From Cytobacillus stercorigallinarum (GTDB lineage: Bacteria; Bacillota; Bacilli; Bacillales; Cytobacillaceae): a stretch of 64,000 nucleotides of DNA. Shown here piece after piece: positions 48,170 to 56,750 of this stretch. Under the pieces are notes generated by a model, which saw nothing but the letters and a program-made list of their open reading frames with translations, did not search any database and was not told the origin of the DNA. How positions within the stretch are numbered: position 1 is the first letter of the stretch; each line of letters starts with the position of its first letter. Location: NCBI RefSeq assembly GCF_014836495.1, contig NZ_JACSQT010000012.1, positions 1-64,000 of the forward strand. Direction: 5' to 3'. A program made the position numbers and the translations under genes.

Positions 48170-49356
48170 CATGTTTTCTTTCTCGCACTTTGCAGCATTT
48201 GCCGTTTCCTGTTTAACCACAAAAAAGGCTTTATTACATAATAGAGTGGAAACAATCTTTTCGGTAACGGGAAAGCTTGATAATCTTCGGACAAAGGATA
48301 GAACCATTGTAAATAATGAATGAACTTCTGCTTCAAAGTAAATAAACTGCGTAAATATTGTGCATGATAATGAGCTATTTCCTTTGGTACATAATGGTCA
48401 TGTAACGAAACCAAATGGTGAAAATAAAACGATGCACCTTTTGCTAACTTGATTGCTGCGCGCTTATCCATATATGTTGATTCAATATTTGAATTAAATA
48501 GTTTTGCCGATAATAATAATGCCTGCCCAGCGATTTTTTCGTATTGATACTGGGTTAAATGATGTGACCAGTCCTTATCATTCACAAAACTTCCCTGTAA
48601 CAAGATCTGATGAATATCAAACAGCCATCTTAACCTTGACCACCCGTGTCTAGCACCGTGAGTGCTTAAGAAATAGAATAAATCTTTTTCACCTAAATAA
48701 GGAAAGCTAATTTGACTACTCCACTGACTTTCTCTCCTTCTCTCCCATAACTCGGTAAAATGGGGCTCTGTGCTTGGTGCAGGATGAAGGCGCCAGTGAA
48801 CTTCTACCTTCGTTCGATGTTGCTTATGAAAGTAGGTAAAGTGATGATGCCGCCATTTCCAATCATCCATTACCGATTCAATGTAATCATCTTTTTCATA
48901 ACCTTGTTGGAGCATTAATTGTTCTGCTTGTTCAATACGCTCAATTGGCACAAGCAAATCGATATCCGCACATGTGCGCAAAGACAGATCACCGTAAAGC
49001 TCTTTAGCAAGTATAGGACCTTTGAGAAAAAGAAGCGGTAAGGATGCTTGTTGAAACTGACGATAGAGTGTTTGCATTTCCGCAGTCAAATGCAGCATAC
49101 GATAGATGTTCTGCTCATAATCTTTTTTTATTTTTGTAACGATATATGCTGGCAATTCATCTGCCAATCTTTGTTCATTTATTGCATGGAAGATTTGCGG
49201 GAATATTCGATGATGCTTAACCGCTAGTAGGAACTGATCCCAATCTACTTTGTTACATAATGAAAGCACTAGTTGCTTTTCGTTTTTCATCAATGATATG
49301 ATCAGTTGCATTTCTAATGGTAAATCTTTATTGTTTAAAAATGACGTTCTTACCAT
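48166..49356 (-). CDS. Lasso-cluster nucleotidyltransferase family protein
   Basis: 396 residues from the ATG at 49356 (after AAGGAGAAAGAG). The nucleotidyltransferase motif is in LPLLFLKGPILAKELYGDLSLRTCADIDLLVP (about residues 106-137), with a further acidic strand KVEVHWRLHP. Such proteins are regular members of paeninodin-type clusters, where the modification they make is not established beyond nucleotidyl or related transfer. It is the last gene of the lasso operon and overlaps the B2 gene by seven bases; its stop lies in the eps promoter. Confidence 0.8.
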   Translation of the reverse strand: MVRTSFLNNKDLPLEMQLIISLMKNEKQLVLSLCNKVDWDQFLLAVKHHRIFPQIFHAINEQRLADELPAYIVTKIKKDYEQNIYRMLHLTAEMQTLYRQFQQASLPLLFLKGPILAKELYGDLSLRTCADIDLLVPIERIEQAEQLMLQQGYEKDDYIESVMDDWKWRHHHFTYFHKQHRTKVEVHWRLHPAPSTEPHFTELWERRRESQWSSQISFPYLGEKDLFYFLSTHGARHGWSRLRWLFDIHQILLQGSFVNDKDWSHHLTQYQYEKIAGQALLLSAKLFNSNIESTYMDKRAAIKLAKGASFYFHHLVSLHDHYVPKEIAHYHAQYLRSLFTLKQKFIHYLQWFYPLSEDYQAFPLPKRLFPLYYVIKPFLWLNRKRQMLQSARKKTC

Positions 49357-49841
49357 CTCTCTTTCTCCTTTTTCGGTATACATGCAAACATGCTAACAAT
49401 TGTAAACTTATCTTTTTCATGCGCCCCGCTCAGAAAGAAAGTGCCACTCCTTAACCATGCATGAGCGACAAACTCACCACATTCATCCCTCGCAGTCCCT
49501 AAGTATAAAGTACTTTCTATTCCTCTTCTTTCAAGCATTTTCATACAAGCAACAGCCTTAACTAAACATTCACTCTCCCAAAACGTATACCGACTCATAT
49601 GATGTACTGCTTCAGAAATTTGTTGAATCGCATTCTCTCTATGAATTATCTGCGTTTCTTCTGTCTCTTTCATATGCTTACCTAGTAGATGTGAAACTTT
49701 AGAAAATGGTAACTGCTTATAAATTCTTGCATATGCTAGGTAGATCATGGCCTCTATTAATAAGCGTTTTTTCTCCCAAGGAAGAGAAAGAAAATGTTTA
49801 AGTTTACGAAAAAGTATGCTATTCATGTTGCTGTACTTCAA
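49350..49841 (-). CDS. Lasso peptide leader peptidase (B2, transglutaminase-like)
   Basis: 163 residues with the catalytic triad context of lasso B2 proteases: WESECLVKAVACMKMLERRGIESTLYLG (cysteine) and GEFVAHAWLRSGTFFLSG (histidine). It cleaves the leader after the Thr-x position once the RRE protein presents the precursor. The start is TTG after GAAGGG, 23 bases inside the end of the RRE gene. The operon context makes the assignment firm. Confidence 0.85.
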   Translation of the reverse strand: MKYSNMNSILFRKLKHFLSLPWEKKRLLIEAMIYLAYARIYKQLPFSKVSHLLGKHMKETEETQIIHRENAIQQISEAVHHMSRYTFWESECLVKAVACMKMLERRGIESTLYLGTARDECGEFVAHAWLRSGTFFLSGAHEKDKFTIVSMFACIPKKEKERW

Positions 49842-50118
49842 TAAGCCCTTCTTTTAGAAGCTGTTCAAGAAAGAAAAAAACCTCTTCTTCACATTTGATT
49901 TGCTCTACTTCATATTCTGCTTGCATTTGCGATATGAGAGAAGAGACCAACACGGTTTCTTGCATCTTTCCCCAAATATCACCACCAATGACACCTAAAT
50001 TATAATATTTACCGTTTTCAATATTCAGCATCACTTTCTCACCGTTCATATCACTTACCATGTTTCCACTCACTTGTTTCACACTATCATTGATTGACAA
50101 TGGCTTCTTTGCTATCAT
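49819..50118 (-). CDS. Lasso RRE protein (B1, PqqD-like)
   Basis: 99 residues: SVKQVSGNMVSDMNGEKVMLNIENGKYYNLGVIGGDIWGKMQE, the PqqD-like winged-helix RRE fold, followed by helices to the end (FFFLEQLLKEGLIEVQ). It binds the precursor leader and hands it to the protease and cyclase. The ATG at 50118 follows GAGGAGGAACATA; a longer upstream frame has no ribosome binding site. It overlaps the kinase gene end by 32 bases. Confidence 0.85.
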   Translation of the reverse strand: MIAKKPLSINDSVKQVSGNMVSDMNGEKVMLNIENGKYYNLGVIGGDIWGKMQETVLVSSLISQMQAEYEVEQIKCEEEVFFFLEQLLKEGLIEVQQHE

Positions 50119-51040
50119 TATGTTCCTCCTCAAATAAGTTATGAATCGTATCAGCCAGCTCATATGCTGAAAATGAGTTCGACCGTTCGATCGCGTACAT
50201 GGGAATTTGACTAGCAATCTTAACTGATAAGTCAAAATGCCAAGCTAATAGATCTAACCGCTCAATCATAAAAGGGCGATATGTATGAGTATCCAAAACT
50301 TCAATTTTTTGCAACCCATTTAAAGATTGTATTTCTTTTGGTCTTTCATTCACCTGATGTAGGACGAAAATACCTGCAAGTGGAACCGAATGATGGGTAA
50401 ATACATTCTGTACAGGTATCGCATATTTATTTTCTCTCTCAAAAAGAGGGTGATAACTTGTAACGGATAAACCTAACTTTTTAATACTTTCATCCCATAG
50501 TTTTTGTTGTGGATAGCTCGGTACTACGTAGGCTATGCCGTTTATTAATTGAATAGGTATGACATCATCACTTAATAACGACCATCCTTTAAGAATAAGC
50601 GTCGAAGCTAGTGTCGACTTACCTGCCCCTGAATCGCCGACAATTAAATAAGCTTTGCCATCCCTCATTATTGCGCTTCCATGAAGGGGTAATATCCGCC
50701 TCTGCATTAATAGAACACCCATACACGATCCTAATATAAATAAACGGACTTTATCTATTGAACCACTAGGATGGGGATCAAAATAAATGACCCTGCCGCC
50801 CTCAATATAGAAAGTTGCCGTTTCATTTACTTTGAATAGAACAGATTGGTCTGTTAATACTTTAAATTGTCTTTCCTTACCATAACTATCCCATATAGAT
50901 GATAAATCTCTTTGTTTAATACTAATTACCTCAGAGGGAGTAGAGGGCTCTGATTCTTCGGTAGCAACGAGTTCTTTAAACGGAATATCACTTAATACAT
51001 ATAAACCGAATGCTCGATATTTGTGTATCTTCTTTTCCAA
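50087..51040 (-). CDS. HPr-kinase-like lasso peptide kinase (PadeK type)
   Basis: 317 residues from TTG at 51040, six bases after a full AAAGGAGG site; an open frame extends upstream but lacks signals. P-loop GDSGAGKS at residues 135-142, followed by LLSDDVIPI, is typical of HprK-like kinases. In the paeninodin cluster the equivalent kinase phosphorylates the C-terminal serine of the precursor. The precursor upstream ends in HYS, so the substrate is present. It precedes the RRE gene with a 32-base overlap. Confidence 0.85.
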   Translation of the reverse strand: MEKKIHKYRAFGLYVLSDIPFKELVATEESEPSTPSEVISIKQRDLSSIWDSYGKERQFKVLTDQSVLFKVNETATFYIEGGRVIYFDPHPSGSIDKVRLFILGSCMGVLLMQRRILPLHGSAIMRDGKAYLIVGDSGAGKSTLASTLILKGWSLLSDDVIPIQLINGIAYVVPSYPQQKLWDESIKKLGLSVTSYHPLFERENKYAIPVQNVFTHHSVPLAGIFVLHQVNERPKEIQSLNGLQKIEVLDTHTYRPFMIERLDLLAWHFDLSVKIASQIPMYAIERSNSFSAYELADTIHNLFEEEHNDSKEAIVNQ

Positions 51041-51204
51041 CACGTTCCTCCTTTCTAAGAAAAGCGCCAGACGCCACTGCCTATAAGCGTACAGAAAGAT
51101 CTTTAGCCTATTTTTTCGAATGAAATACCTAAGGGCAATAGCGTCCATTTTTAGCGCACGAAATATCAATTAAACTTATCATCTTTTTGACTCTTCTCTA
51201 AGAA

Positions 51205-51229
51205 GCCCTTATACATAAGGCACAAGGGC
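51205..51229 (-). promoter_or_regulatory. Stem-loop between lasso precursor and kinase genes
   Basis: GCCCTT (51205-51210) pairs with AAGGGC (51224-51229); an alternative inner hairpin CCTTAT/ATAAGG is also possible. No T run follows on the minus strand, so it looks like an mRNA-stabilising or processing hairpin, which could raise precursor mRNA over enzyme mRNA, more than a terminator. Confidence 0.45.
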
Positions 51230-51246
51230 CGTTTGCTTTAATGTGC

Positions 51247-51372
51247 TTACGAATAATGAATAGTTTCATCTTCATCTGGTTGGACAGCATCCGGGATTTG
51301 CAACCCTGGTCCTCCCATCGTTCTCTTTATTTCAAGTTCTTGCAAAATGGGTGTTTGCCAAATTTTTGTCAC
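51247..51372 (-). CDS. Paeninodin-type lasso peptide precursor
   Basis: 41 residues. Leader MTKIWQTPILQELEIKRTM has the conserved Thr at -2; the core begins GGPGLQIPD with Gly1 and Asp9, suited to a nine-residue macrolactam ring, and ends in an acidic tail with HYS, whose serine is the probable phosphorylation site. The start is GTG with a perfect AAAGGAGGTGA site. The gene begins 41 bases inside the 3' end of the cyclase gene, an unusual order since the precursor usually comes first. Too short for most gene callers. Confidence 0.9.
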   Translation of the reverse strand: MTKIWQTPILQELEIKRTMGGPGLQIPDAVQPDEDETIHYS

Positions 51373-53296
51373 TGATTTCACCTCCTTTAATAAGAAAACG
51401 ATAGAGAATAAGTGTCCGCATCGCTATGCGAAAATCATCATCAAACACTTGATTTGCTTGTGGTTGCTGAATACGTTTTAGATGGTGCCGGATGACTGAC
51501 ACATCGATATAGTGCTGAATGCGCTGATCGTTTAATGCTTTCTCCATTTCATTTAGAAAAGACGGCCAATTTGGTTGCAATCGCAGCAACCCATCTGCAC
51601 CTTGCACACCCTTGCTTTTTACATTTAATCGATTAAGATTCGGTAAATATCCTTTCGTTGCTCGTCGAATAAAGGCACGATTGAATCCATTTTTTACAAA
51701 TTGGTCCTCTGGAAGAGATAAACAAAAACGGACCACCCTTAAATCATCTGTAGGGTCTCTAGGAATTACCCCATATTTCAAGGCCATTTTTGCGCCATAT
51801 CCCCCTGTTGTATGCCAATAATAAAGGTCTTTGAATTGCTGTTCTCTCACTTGATACGCATTAGTTAGACCGTTCCCCCCTTGGTCAATACCGTACTCTC
51901 TTAATTTTTCATATACCTTTGTTTGTCTTGCAAATGCGGGATGAATAAATTGTGGGAAGGGATGCCCCCGATTCACATGGGATGCTCTTATTTTTTTATT
52001 TATAATCGTCGACCAAACTTTTTTTCGATCCACGCCTATATTAGTACTATAGGCATTTGTCTCTTTAAAAAAATGTAATAATCGATACTTTTTAAGAAGA
52101 CTGGCATAGTAATCAAGAGCTGGGCCCCAAGAAATGGTCCAATTGCCTCGTTGGCCATTGAGAAGAATACCTATGTCCAGTGCTGATGCTTGTTCGTAAA
52201 TTCCGCGTAACCAATACGTATTGTCGAAGTATTTATAAGGTGATTCAATCACATTCAACCACTCATCTATTTCTGTATAAGCATTGCGTTCAGAGAATGA
52301 GAAGAAGTGCGGCACGAGAGTAGGATACAGCTTAAGCATTTCTTCAATCCATGGTCTTTCGTTCGCTTGTCTGCTTTTCGGTGTCCAATCTTCAAACTTG
52401 GGGATAGGGATATAGCTGAATGTATGTAGCGGTTCCCCTTGTAATGATTTCGCTGCGAATGCAGTGACAGTACCTGAATCCAAACCTCCACTTAAATGAG
52501 CACCTTTTGCCTTGAATGTTCTTAATTTGGAATCAACTACTTTTTGAAATAATTCTTGAAATGCTTCAATATATTGTTCATCATTCTTTAGGTGAAGCGG
52601 TTCTCTTTCTTCTAGTAGATGACAGTATTGCTTGAACTCCGTCTTATGTTTCGTTACTGTGATTGAGTGTGAAGGTGGTATTTGATAGATAGATTGATAG
52701 ACCGTTGAGGTTAAATCTACTGATTCTATCGTTAATGGATTAGCAAGATATTCAGCGATCCAGTTTTCATTATATGTATCATCTACCTCTGGTAAGGTCA
52801 GTAAAGCACCCATTGTCGATGCGAATGAGAAGAACAAAGCATTTTTAGTAAAATATAATGTTCTCGTACCTGAGAAATCTCTAGCCCCAAACCACGATTG
52901 CTTTTTTTCATTCCAAATCATGAATACAAAATCACCGACTAAATACTTAGGACAGTCTTCTCCCCATTTTTCATAGGCATATAAAATCAGTTGACTATCG
53001 GTTATCATATATTTCTCATGCTTCCGAATATTTAATTGCTGATATAAATCTTCACGATTATCAATAATACTATTGCATATGATAGTTAAACCTTTTTCAC
53101 AATCGTAATAGGGGATTTCCTCATCCCTTGATTGTGGTGTAATCCAATTTAAAGAACAACTTAAGAATAGGTGGCGCTCTCTTCTTGTTTGCACTCGATC
53201 AAAACGGAACCCTTGAAACTGTTGCAACATCCTATCCCCGTGATGAACAGGAATTTCCCACTCATTGAAGCTCCCTATCCCAGCAATGGCTGTCAT
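51332..53296 (-). CDS. Lasso peptide macrolactam cyclase (asparagine synthase-like)
   Basis: 654 residues: an N-terminal glutamine-amidotransferase-like domain in which the catalytic Cys2 is absent (MTAIAGIGSF instead of MCGI), and an ATP-pyrophosphatase domain with the PP-loop HLSGGLDSG at about residues 267-275 and FPQFIHPAF/GRGHP-like later motifs. It adenylates the side chain of core Asp9 and closes the ring on Gly1. It is the first gene of the lasso operon. The start follows GGGAGG and the upstream region has a SinR-type palindrome. Confidence 0.9.
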   Translation of the reverse strand: MTAIAGIGSFNEWEIPVHHGDRMLQQFQGFRFDRVQTRRERHLFLSCSLNWITPQSRDEEIPYYDCEKGLTIICNSIIDNREDLYQQLNIRKHEKYMITDSQLILYAYEKWGEDCPKYLVGDFVFMIWNEKKQSWFGARDFSGTRTLYFTKNALFFSFASTMGALLTLPEVDDTYNENWIAEYLANPLTIESVDLTSTVYQSIYQIPPSHSITVTKHKTEFKQYCHLLEEREPLHLKNDEQYIEAFQELFQKVVDSKLRTFKAKGAHLSGGLDSGTVTAFAAKSLQGEPLHTFSYIPIPKFEDWTPKSRQANERPWIEEMLKLYPTLVPHFFSFSERNAYTEIDEWLNVIESPYKYFDNTYWLRGIYEQASALDIGILLNGQRGNWTISWGPALDYYASLLKKYRLLHFFKETNAYSTNIGVDRKKVWSTIINKKIRASHVNRGHPFPQFIHPAFARQTKVYEKLREYGIDQGGNGLTNAYQVREQQFKDLYYWHTTGGYGAKMALKYGVIPRDPTDDLRVVRFCLSLPEDQFVKNGFNRAFIRRATKGYLPNLNRLNVKSKGVQGADGLLRLQPNWPSFLNEMEKALNDQRIQHYIDVSVIRHHLKRIQQPQANQVFDDDFRIAMRTLILYRFLIKGGEISDKNLANTHFART

Positions 53297-53317
53297 GCGC
53301 TACCTCCCTGATTGTTA

Positions 53318-53333
53318 GTTCTTTATAAAGAAC
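53318..53333. promoter_or_regulatory. SinR-type palindromic operator upstream of the lasso operon
   Basis: GTTCTTTATAAAGAAC here is identical over 16 bases to the operator inside the eps promoter. It is 22 bases upstream of the cyclase start codon, downstream of the best promoter candidate, so bound repressor would block initiation or elongation. Confidence 0.75.
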
Positions 53334-53347
53334 ATATAAGTACTCTT

Positions 53348-53376
53348 AAACTAACATCATACAAATCAACTGTCAA
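53348..53376 (-). promoter_or_regulatory. Candidate lasso operon promoter
   Basis: TTGACA (53376-53371) is a perfect -35; 17 bases later is TAGTTT, a weak -10. The start of transcription would be close to 53341, placing the palindrome at about +8 to +23. An alternative -10, TATAAA within the palindrome, has a poor -35. Confidence 0.45.
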
Positions 53377-53470
53377 TATTGTTTTTGATACAAATGGCTT
53401 ATTTTTTTCAATTAAAGTTCATTTTTGTTTAAGGCTAAAATGAGCTTTGCAATCTTTCTCGTGAAGTTAA

Positions 53471-53515
53471 AAAAAGTCTGGTAGAACTGTATACGTTTCT
53501 ACAGTTCTACCAGAC
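53471..53515 (-). terminator. Terminator of the endonuclease gene
   Basis: A perfect 16-bp stem (53476-53491 with 53500-53515) is followed on the minus strand by seven T. It insulates the lasso operon from the endonuclease gene. Confidence 0.9.
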
Positions 53516-53530
53516 CTACATATTCCTCTT

Positions 53531-54340
53531 CTACTTACTATCACCCCAAATATCAAATGCCCATTCAGGGTTATCAATGAAAGGATTGCGGTTATTTTGA
53601 AATTCTTCATAAATTAATTGATTTCTACGTTGTTCATTTTCATCTACAGGATCCTCTTTATGCCACTCTAACAAAACGGATAACTTCCCATGTAAAGGCG
53701 TGCGCCCATTATTGACTTGATCGTTCAATTCTAAATCTAGTTCACCATCATCGCCTTCATAACGAACTGCCATATAAAAAAGCATTCTGGCAAGATCCCC
53801 CTTCACTTCATCACGAGGTTCAAAAGAATCATGATCATAATAATTACCTTTTGCTTCCTGATGCTCTTGTCCACCATTATCAAAATCTAAGTTTCCTCTA
53901 GAAGCATTTACACTTACATCTGTCGGCCTTAAATGATGCAGGTCTGTTCCTACACCTGGATTAGTATCAAACCCACCATGAGATTTTGCCCAAATATGTT
54001 CACGGTTCCAGTCATCTGCATCTGGACCTTTTAAGTCCTTGTCTTGCGATCTTCCACTATAGAATAAAATCACATTATCTCGGTTTTGGGGATCTTCATC
54101 CGTCACCATTAACGCTTCCCATACCTCACGATAAGTGAGTTCATTATGATCATCTATAATCTCATGAAGCGCTGCTTTTAATTCATCTCCCGTTTTCCCT
54201 TCTGCCTCTTTATAATAGTTACTATTAACCTGATATTCATTTGTTTCGTTTCCCTCTGTTAATGGGGGTTCCCCTCCTTTTGAACAACTAACTAACAAAC
54301 TCAATAAAACGAATAATGGGATAAATGAACGTATGCTCAT
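53531..54340 (-). CDS. Endonuclease I family lipoprotein
   Basis: 269 residues. A signal peptide with lipobox LLVSC (residues 15-19) anchors it outside the membrane. The endonuclease I fold spans about 60-260 with NREHIWAKSHGGFDTN, GTDLHHLRPTDVSVNASRGNLDF and GDLARMLFYMAVRY (catalytic His and metal ligands). Relatives in B. subtilis are secreted nucleases such as Bsn and YhcR. It may recycle or loosen extracellular DNA in the matrix; that is inference from the eps neighbourhood. Confidence 0.85.
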   Translation of the reverse strand: MSIRSFIPLFVLLSLLVSCSKGGEPPLTEGNETNEYQVNSNYYKEAEGKTGDELKAALHEIIDDHNELTYREVWEALMVTDEDPQNRDNVILFYSGRSQDKDLKGPDADDWNREHIWAKSHGGFDTNPGVGTDLHHLRPTDVSVNASRGNLDFDNGGQEHQEAKGNYYDHDSFEPRDEVKGDLARMLFYMAVRYEGDDGELDLELNDQVNNGRTPLHGKLSVLLEWHKEDPVDENEQRRNQLIYEEFQNNRNPFIDNPEWAFDIWGDSK

Positions 54341-54529
54341 TGTTTCCTCTCCTTCATAAAGTACTTAAAAGAATATTATCTATGAAAAATAAATATTTGA
54401 ACAGCACCAACAGTAGGCTTTTTATATAATAGAAATTTTCCGTCCCTTTTATCAAAGAAATGAAATACTTATATGAAGAACAAAAATCCTTGTGTGGAAA
54501 TTACATACAATTTATGAAGTATTGTTTCC

Positions 54530-54578
54530 AAATGAAACTAGAGCAAATTCTCTATTAGAATTTGCTCTAGTTTCATTT
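54530..54578 (-). terminator. Long hairpin terminator
   Basis: A perfect 22-bp stem (54530-54551 with 54557-54578) around a five-base loop lies just after the NAD(P)-binding protein gene. The T-rich end of the right arm on the minus strand (TTTCATTT) serves as the weak U tract. Confidence 0.75.
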
Positions 54579-54608
54579 TATTTACCTATCCATGTCTCAG
54601 TATTTTTC

Positions 54609-55250
54609 CTAAATCCCTTTTAGCGCCTCGTCTATCGTTTCCTCTCCTGTAACGAGGTCAAATGATTGATGAATGGTCCGATCATTATGTAGGACCTCAA
54701 CGATTGTTGCAGCCACATCTTCACGTGGAATCGTATTTCTCTCGAGAGAAGCAGATGCCTGCACTTTCCCTATGCCTGGTTCATTCAATAAGCCACCAGG
54801 ACGTACGATTGTGTAGTCTAATGAGCTATTCATCAACATTTTATCAGCATAATGTTTAGCTGCCATATATGGTTCGATTGCAGTCCATTTTTCTCTGTCA
54901 TTCGCATGTATGGCGCTAACCATCACAAATCTAGAAACACCGGCTTGTTCTGCGGCTTCAATAGCTTTACCTGCACCGTCTAAATCAATGAGCAATGTTT
55001 GATCATATCCAGTGTGACCTCCTGATCCTGCTGTGAAGACAACAGCATCACATCCTTGCATAGCCGTAGCCAATTCATCCACTGTACCAGTTAATGATGC
55101 ATGAACTGCTTCCAATCCACTGTTTTTAAAATCGTTTAATTGTTCTGCTTTTCTTACCATTGCTACAGGTGTATCACCGGTTGATTTACTTAATTTGTTC
55201 ATCACCTGTTTACCAATTTGCCCGTTCGCTCCTATTACTAATACTTTCAT
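54609..55250 (-). CDS. NAD(P)-binding atypical short-chain dehydrogenase (YhfK-like)
   Basis: 213 residues from the ATG at 55250 (after AGAGGAGAAAAAG). Motifs: KVLVIGANGQIGKQVMNKL (GxxGxxG NAD(P) site), CDAVVFTAGSGG, FVMVSAIHAND and DYTIVRPGGLLNEPG. This is the NmrA/atypical SDR type seen in B. subtilis YhfK, of unknown substrate. Single gene. Confidence 0.85.
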   Translation of the reverse strand: MKVLVIGANGQIGKQVMNKLSKSTGDTPVAMVRKAEQLNDFKNSGLEAVHASLTGTVDELATAMQGCDAVVFTAGSGGHTGYDQTLLIDLDGAGKAIEAAEQAGVSRFVMVSAIHANDREKWTAIEPYMAAKHYADKMLMNSSLDYTIVRPGGLLNEPGIGKVQASASLERNTIPREDVAATIVEVLHNDRTIHQSFDLVTGEETIDEALKGI

Positions 55251-55353
55251 TCTTTTTCTCCTCTCTTCCCTTTTCATTTATTGGTGAAAATCGTTTATGA
55301 AAATGTTTTTTCACCTATACTAAATAATACTATTTTCTAGGGGAGTTTATAAA

Positions 55354-56346
55354 ATGCCACATTATCTGTATTCTTATTTCACTCGCTTACCATTGGTCTT
55401 TCGTATACTCATCATGGCACTGATGACAATTATCCTTTTTGGCGGTTTTGTTCACTTATTAGAGCCAAATAGTTTTCCCACTTGGTTTGACGGTATTTGG
55501 TGGGCTGTCATCACTGCATCAACTGTTGGATATGGTGACTATGTTCCTCACTCTGTTGTCGGTAGAATAGCAGGAATTGTCCTTGTTTTGACAGGAGCAG
55601 GTTTTATTGCTTCTTATTTCGTCGCATTGTCTACTGCCGCTGTCGCTAAGCAAAATGACTATATTCAGGGGAATTTTCAATTTAAAGACCATGATCATAT
55701 TATTGTCATTGGTTGGAATGCTCGTTCGAGAGAAATTTTGAAAACGATTTGTAGCTATGTTAATAGCGTACCCGTCACATTAATCGATGAAACATTGGAG
55801 GAAAATCCACTGCCCCATGAAAACCTTCATTTCGTTAAAGGGAATCCACAAAGAGATGATGTGCTCATGAAAGCAAGTGTGATGGACGCTAGACAATTGA
55901 TTATTACAGCTGATCAAAACAAAGATGAACATCAAGCAGATATGCACAGTATTTTGACTTTAATTGCTATTAAAGGGTTGAATCCAGCTTTGCCTTGTAT
56001 TGTTGAAGTCCTTACTACCGAACAGATGAAAAATGCGAAACGAGCAGGAGCAGATGAAATCGTGCAAACGAACTTATTAACAAGCTTTGTCATGATTAGT
56101 AGTCTTACTTCAAGGGAAATGGTTACTGCATTTCTCAGTTTACTAAGGCAAATGGATCAAAGGAGACTAGGGATTGAGCCCGTATTGACAGACCATATTG
56201 GGGCCAATTTTCGTGATGTGAGCATTAACTTAATGAATGAAGATATATTGATTCTTGGTGTCAAACGGGGAGATGAGATGATTATTCACCCCCCTCACCC
56301 ATTTTCACTTCAGGCAGAGGACTTGCTTATTACAATAAAAAATTAA
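55354..56346 (+). CDS. yugO: Potassium channel with RCK domain (YugO type)
   Basis: 330 residues: two membrane helices around the pore with selectivity filter TVGYGD (residues 57-62), then a TrkA-N/RCK domain (about 110-240, HIIVIGWNARSREIL, VKGNPQRDDVL) and a TrkA-C-like tail (GIEPVLTDHIGANFRDVSI). In B. subtilis YugO conducts potassium waves for electrical signalling in biofilms. Synteny with yugN, pgi and yugI downstream supports orthology. Its stop overlaps the convergent yugN by four bases. Confidence 0.9.
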   Translation: MPHYLYSYFTRLPLVFRILIMALMTIILFGGFVHLLEPNSFPTWFDGIWWAVITASTVGYGDYVPHSVVGRIAGIVLVLTGAGFIASYFVALSTAAVAKQNDYIQGNFQFKDHDHIIVIGWNARSREILKTICSYVNSVPVTLIDETLEENPLPHENLHFVKGNPQRDDVLMKASVMDARQLIITADQNKDEHQADMHSILTLIAIKGLNPALPCIVEVLTTEQMKNAKRAGADEIVQTNLLTSFVMISSLTSREMVTAFLSLLRQMDQRRLGIEPVLTDHIGANFRDVSINLMNEDILILGVKRGDEMIIHPPHPFSLQAEDLLITIKN

Positions 56347-56750
56347 TATTCTAAAATCCTCTCTAATTCTCCAACAAGTTCGTGACCTATAGCTACGTAT
56401 TTTTCGGTAACTTCTCCGTCTTTATCAACTGGTGATTGAAATTGATTAAATGAGGCAGAGAAATTACCGATATTGGCATTATTTTCATCAATATTGCTCT
56501 CGTAAATATGTGACAAGAGGTAAGGTGTTCCCAATTCTACTGTACAATTGCTCGTATCTAATTGACCATCTATGGACTTGAAGGGTATACGTAAGAAATG
56601 ATACCCATTGTTCGTATCAATTTTGTAATCAAACGCACCATGGTCGTAATCCCAATTTCCTCCGATTGTATAACCCATTGGTTTTAATAATTGCTCTAGT
56701 TTAAACAAGTGATATTGCTTTCCCTCGATATTAGAATGAATTTCTCTCAT
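56343..56750 (-). CDS. yugN: YugN-like family protein
   Basis: 135 residues from the ATG at 56750 (nine bases after AAAGGA); longer frames start at 56807 but have badly placed sites. Segments EGKQYHLFKLEQLLKPMGYTIGGNWDYDHGAFDYKID and YHFLRIPFKSIDG with GTPYLLSHIYES are of the YugN-like family, of unknown function. Position between yugO and pgi matches B. subtilis. Confidence 0.8.
   Translation of the reverse strand: MREIHSNIEGKQYHLFKLEQLLKPMGYTIGGNWDYDHGAFDYKIDTNNGYHFLRIPFKSIDGQLDTSNCTVELGTPYLLSHIYESNIDENNANIGNFSASFNQFQSPVDKDGEVTEKYVAIGHELVGELERILEY

Noticed and set aside
51041-51169. Extended N-terminus of the lasso kinase gene (43 extra codons)
   Set aside because: The perfect AAAGGAGG site lies inside this stretch, six bases before TTG at 51040; the extension has basic, non-conserved composition.
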